Shown piece after piece: positions 14,588 to 15,937 of a stretch of DNA of 15,937 bases; position 1 is the first letter of the stretch, and each line of letters opens with the position of its first letter. The position numbers and the translations under genes are program-made. The DNA lies in the NCBI GenBank assembly GCA_027682925.1, contig JAQCYU010000038.1, forward strand, positions 1 through 15,937, written 5' to 3'. The DNA comes from Coriobacteriaceae bacterium AF45-21. GTDB lineage: Bacteria > Actinomycetota > Coriobacteriia > Coriobacteriales > Coriobacteriaceae. Below the pieces are notes generated by a model. That model saw only the letters and a list, made by a program, of their open reading frames with translations, searched no databases and was not told the DNA's origin.

Positions 14588-14908
14588 ATGGAGGCACAGA
14601 TGAAGCGCGGCTTCCTCGAGGCCTGCGTGCTCGCGGCCGTCTCGGGCGAGGAATCCTACGGCTATCAGATCGTGAAGGACGTGCCCGCGAGCATGGGGCT
14701 CACGGAGTCCACGCTCTATCCGTTGCTCAAGCGCCTGGAGAAAGCGGGGTGCATCACGGCGCGCTCCGCCGAGCACAACGGGCGGCTGCGAAGGTACTAC
14801 CGCATCACGGAAACCGGGCATGAGCGTATCGCCGAGTTCCTCGCCGAATGGCCATCCGTGCAGGAAATCTACCGTTACGTGAAGGGAGCGCACCATGACG
14901 CGCGATGA
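14588..14908 (+). CDS. PadR-family transcriptional regulator
   Basis: The 106-residue protein is a short (subfamily 2-like) PadR repressor with one winged helix-turn-helix domain. It shows MKRGFLEACVLAAVSGEESYGYQIV, then the recognition region LTESTLYPLLKRLEKAGCITA and the wing NGRLRRYYRITETGHERI. Such proteins dimerise through the C-terminal helix (EFLAEWPSVQEIYRYV) and usually repress their own promoter until a ligand or membrane stress lifts repression. GGAGG precedes the ATG by 7 nt; a second ATG four codons on is possible. The gene overlaps the DUF1700 gene by 14 nt, a hallmark arrangement in which PadR controls an adjacent membrane protein. Confidence 0.93.
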   Translation: MEAQMKRGFLEACVLAAVSGEESYGYQIVKDVPASMGLTESTLYPLLKRLEKAGCITARSAEHNGRLRRYYRITETGHERIAEFLAEWPSVQEIYRYVKGAHHDAR

Positions 14909-15527
14909 GTTCTTGAACCGGCTGGGCGAGCTTCTGGCCTGCCTGCCGGCAGATCAGGTAAGGGAAACGCAGGAGTTCTACGCGGAGGCCATCGCCGACC
15001 GTATGGAGGACGGCATGACGGAGGCCGAGGCTGTGGCCGCCATGGGCACGCTCGGTGAGGTCGCCGAGGCAACGCTCGACGAACTGCCCGCCGTGCCGCG
15101 CGCAATTGCGAGGACCAAGCGCAAGAGCACGGCGCTTCTATGGGCGCTCGCCATCGTGGGCTCTCCGGTATGGATTCCGCTGCTGCTCGCGTTCGTCGCC
15201 GTTGCCGCTACAGTCTACATCTGCATTTGGGTTCTTGCGCTCTGCGTGTGGATCGTGGCCGCGGCATTCGGGGGCGCGGGCGTGGTGGGGCTCCTGTTCA
15301 CCGCGGACGGCATCATTATCGGGCATGTTCCGTACGTTTTAACCTCGATGGGAATGGGATTCGTTTCCATCGGTGTGGCGCTCCTCGCGGGAGCCGGTGC
15401 CTGGACGGCGTCCAAGCAGATCGCGTGCCTCTCTGCCCTTTGGGCGAAGAAAGCCGTTTCGCCCTTCTGGAAAGATCGAGGCAATAAGAGCCGCAGGGGC
15501 GCTGAAGCGGCGCCGCTTACGGCATAG
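14895..15527 (+). CDS. DUF1700/HAAS-domain membrane protein
   Basis: The 210-residue protein starts with a helical HAAS-type domain (about 1-66). Its signature is the FYAEAIADRMEDGMTEAEAVAAMGTLGEVA stretch at 28-57 read in pieces: FYAEAI, ADRMEDGM, TEAEAVAAMG. This is followed by a basic linker (RTKRKS) and hydrophobic segments at roughly 79-134 and 138-170, giving probably four membrane helices; the tail is basic and cytoplasmic by the positive-inside rule. DUF1700 proteins are habitually encoded beside PadR regulators and are thought to act in envelope or stress responses; the biochemical role is unknown. The ATG overlaps the end of padR and has AAGGGAG upstream, suggesting translational coupling. 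Confidence 0.88.
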   Translation: MTRDEFLNRLGELLACLPADQVRETQEFYAEAIADRMEDGMTEAEAVAAMGTLGEVAEATLDELPAVPRAIARTKRKSTALLWALAIVGSPVWIPLLLAFVAVAATVYICIWVLALCVWIVAAAFGGAGVVGLLFTADGIIIGHVPYVLTSMGMGFVSIGVALLAGAGAWTASKQIACLSALWAKKAVSPFWKDRGNKSRRGAEAAPLTA

Positions 15528-15541
15528 GAAGGAGTGCAAAC

Positions 15542-15805
15542 ATGTCCAGCGTAAAAAAGATTTACCTTGCCGTAGCGGGTGGGCTTGTTGCCACGGGGCT
15601 CGTCCTGGCTGCTATCGGATTTGTGGCCTCCGGCTTTAACCTCGCTGTGTTCAACACACAGATCGACCTGCGCGATGACACCATCATTCTGGGTGGTGTT
15701 GAAATAGACGACCCGACAGGGCTTCCGCTCATCGAGCAGCTTGCCGAGGTCGGCGAGATCCATATTGGATCTGCAACGGCTGGTTCGTCTTCTCCTCGCA
15801 AATGA
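15542..15805 (+). CDS. Small membrane-anchored protein, third gene of the padR module
   Basis: The 87-residue product has a short basic start (MSSVKKIYL), one long hydrophobic helix (about 8-35) and a 50-residue extracytoplasmic part with DDTIILGGVEIDDPTGLPLIEQL. A GGAAGGAG site precedes the ATG, which lies 14 nt after the DUF1700 stop, so it belongs to the same transcript. Third genes of such modules are often longer DUF4097-like adhesin-fold proteins; this one may be a truncated relative, since its end (SATAGSSSPRK) is low complexity and runs into a possible parB scrap and a hairpin element. I do not recognise the family for certain. Confidence 0.65.
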   Translation: MSSVKKIYLAVAGGLVATGLVLAAIGFVASGFNLAVFNTQIDLRDDTIILGGVEIDDPTGLPLIEQLAEVGEIHIGSATAGSSSPRK

Positions 15806-15807
15806 TC

Positions 15808-15870
15808 GAGCTCGTAGCGGCCATCCCCCTTCGGGCACACCACGACGGGCGTGAGCACGCCGCGCTCGGA
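15808..15870 (-). pseudogene. Possible parB gene fragment
   Basis: On the minus strand 21 codons read SERGVLTPVVVCPKGDGRYEL. This closely resembles the N-terminal segment of ParB/Spo0J-like partition proteins, where a 'GVLTPVVVRP...GRYELI.GHRR' pattern leads into the arginine motif. The GHRR part does not follow; the frame continues with unrelated residues. It would be a small relic of a parB gene, perhaps from a plasmid or integrative element. The match is from memory and short. Confidence 0.35.
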
Positions 15871-15881
15871 GCCTTTTGACC

Positions 15882-15937
15882 TAGTCGCTCGGGGACGTTC
15901 TTAAACGACTAGTCATTCAAGACGTCCCCAGCGACTA
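15882..15937. repeat. 56-bp hairpin element, copy 2 (at the window edge)
   Basis: This is a diverged copy of 14303-14358, in the same orientation and of the same length, with arms beginning tagtcgctcggggacg and ending ccccagcgacta. The arms pair less well than in copy 1 because of one-base differences, while the central ttaaacgact is identical. It ends exactly at the last base shown, so anything beyond it is unseen. Confidence 0.85.

Noticed and set aside
1..15937. CRISPR array, rRNA genes, complete insertion sequence
   Set aside because: No regularly spaced repeats, no rRNA-like stretch and no transposase frame were seen on either strand.

Overview
The window is a GC-rich chromosomal segment of bacterial housekeeping genes with a small accessory module at its right end. 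Gene content and style suggest a coriobacterium, most like Collinsella: an infC-rpmI-rplT operon, a RecJ exonuclease fused to a RecQ-like helicase beside a bifunctional Rel (p)ppGpp enzyme, a GalT-like (DUF4931-type) protein coupled to CutC, a PadR/DUF1700 pair, and intergenic hairpin elements of the 'tagtcg...ggggacgttc' kind. The genus is my impression from these traits, not a computed placement.

Layout. 1-351 holds no convincing gene. 352-1595 (minus) is infC-rpmI-rplT, ending in a strong terminator; infC very probably starts at an ATA codon and has an attenuator-like hairpin with a seven-U run just before it. 1813-2129 (minus) carries tRNA-Leu(CAA) with its terminator, plus a second copy of only the tRNA 3' end and terminator 184 bp away. 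2168-3601 (minus) is a transglutaminase-like protein. 3741-3832 is a large near-perfect hairpin. 3853-4719 (minus) is class II fructose-bisphosphate aldolase with a promoter and an overlapping inverted-repeat operator. 4914-11344 (minus) is a probable operon recJ/recQ fusion - rel - metallo-beta-lactamase-fold hydrolase. 11620-12617 (plus) is a BASS-family transporter. 12648-14126 (minus) is cutC followed by the GalT-like gene. 14185-14358 is a cluster of three hairpins. 14588-15805 (plus) is padR - DUF1700 membrane protein - small membrane protein, with a clear promoter and operator. The window ends in a second copy of the 56-bp hairpin element, next to what looks like a scrap of a parB gene.

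How the genes relate. The left half supplies translation initiation and ribosome assembly (IF3, bL35, bL20), leucyl-tRNA and glycolysis (aldolase). The central operon joins DNA repair (RecJ nuclease and RecQ-like helicase in one chain) to the stringent response (Rel). The right-end module is a ligand- or stress-responsive repressor (PadR) with two membrane proteins, apparently self-regulated and bracketed by two copies of one hairpin element.

Caution. Four genes (rel, the MBL hydrolase, recJ/recQ and the BASS transporter) each need exactly one extra base to restore the family reading frame, and in every case a missing C on the coding strand fits. Rel, and to a lesser degree RecJ, are unlikely to be lost in a healthy cell. 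I therefore suspect base-calling or assembly deletions in C/G runs rather than four real pseudogenes; only reads or resequencing can settle this.
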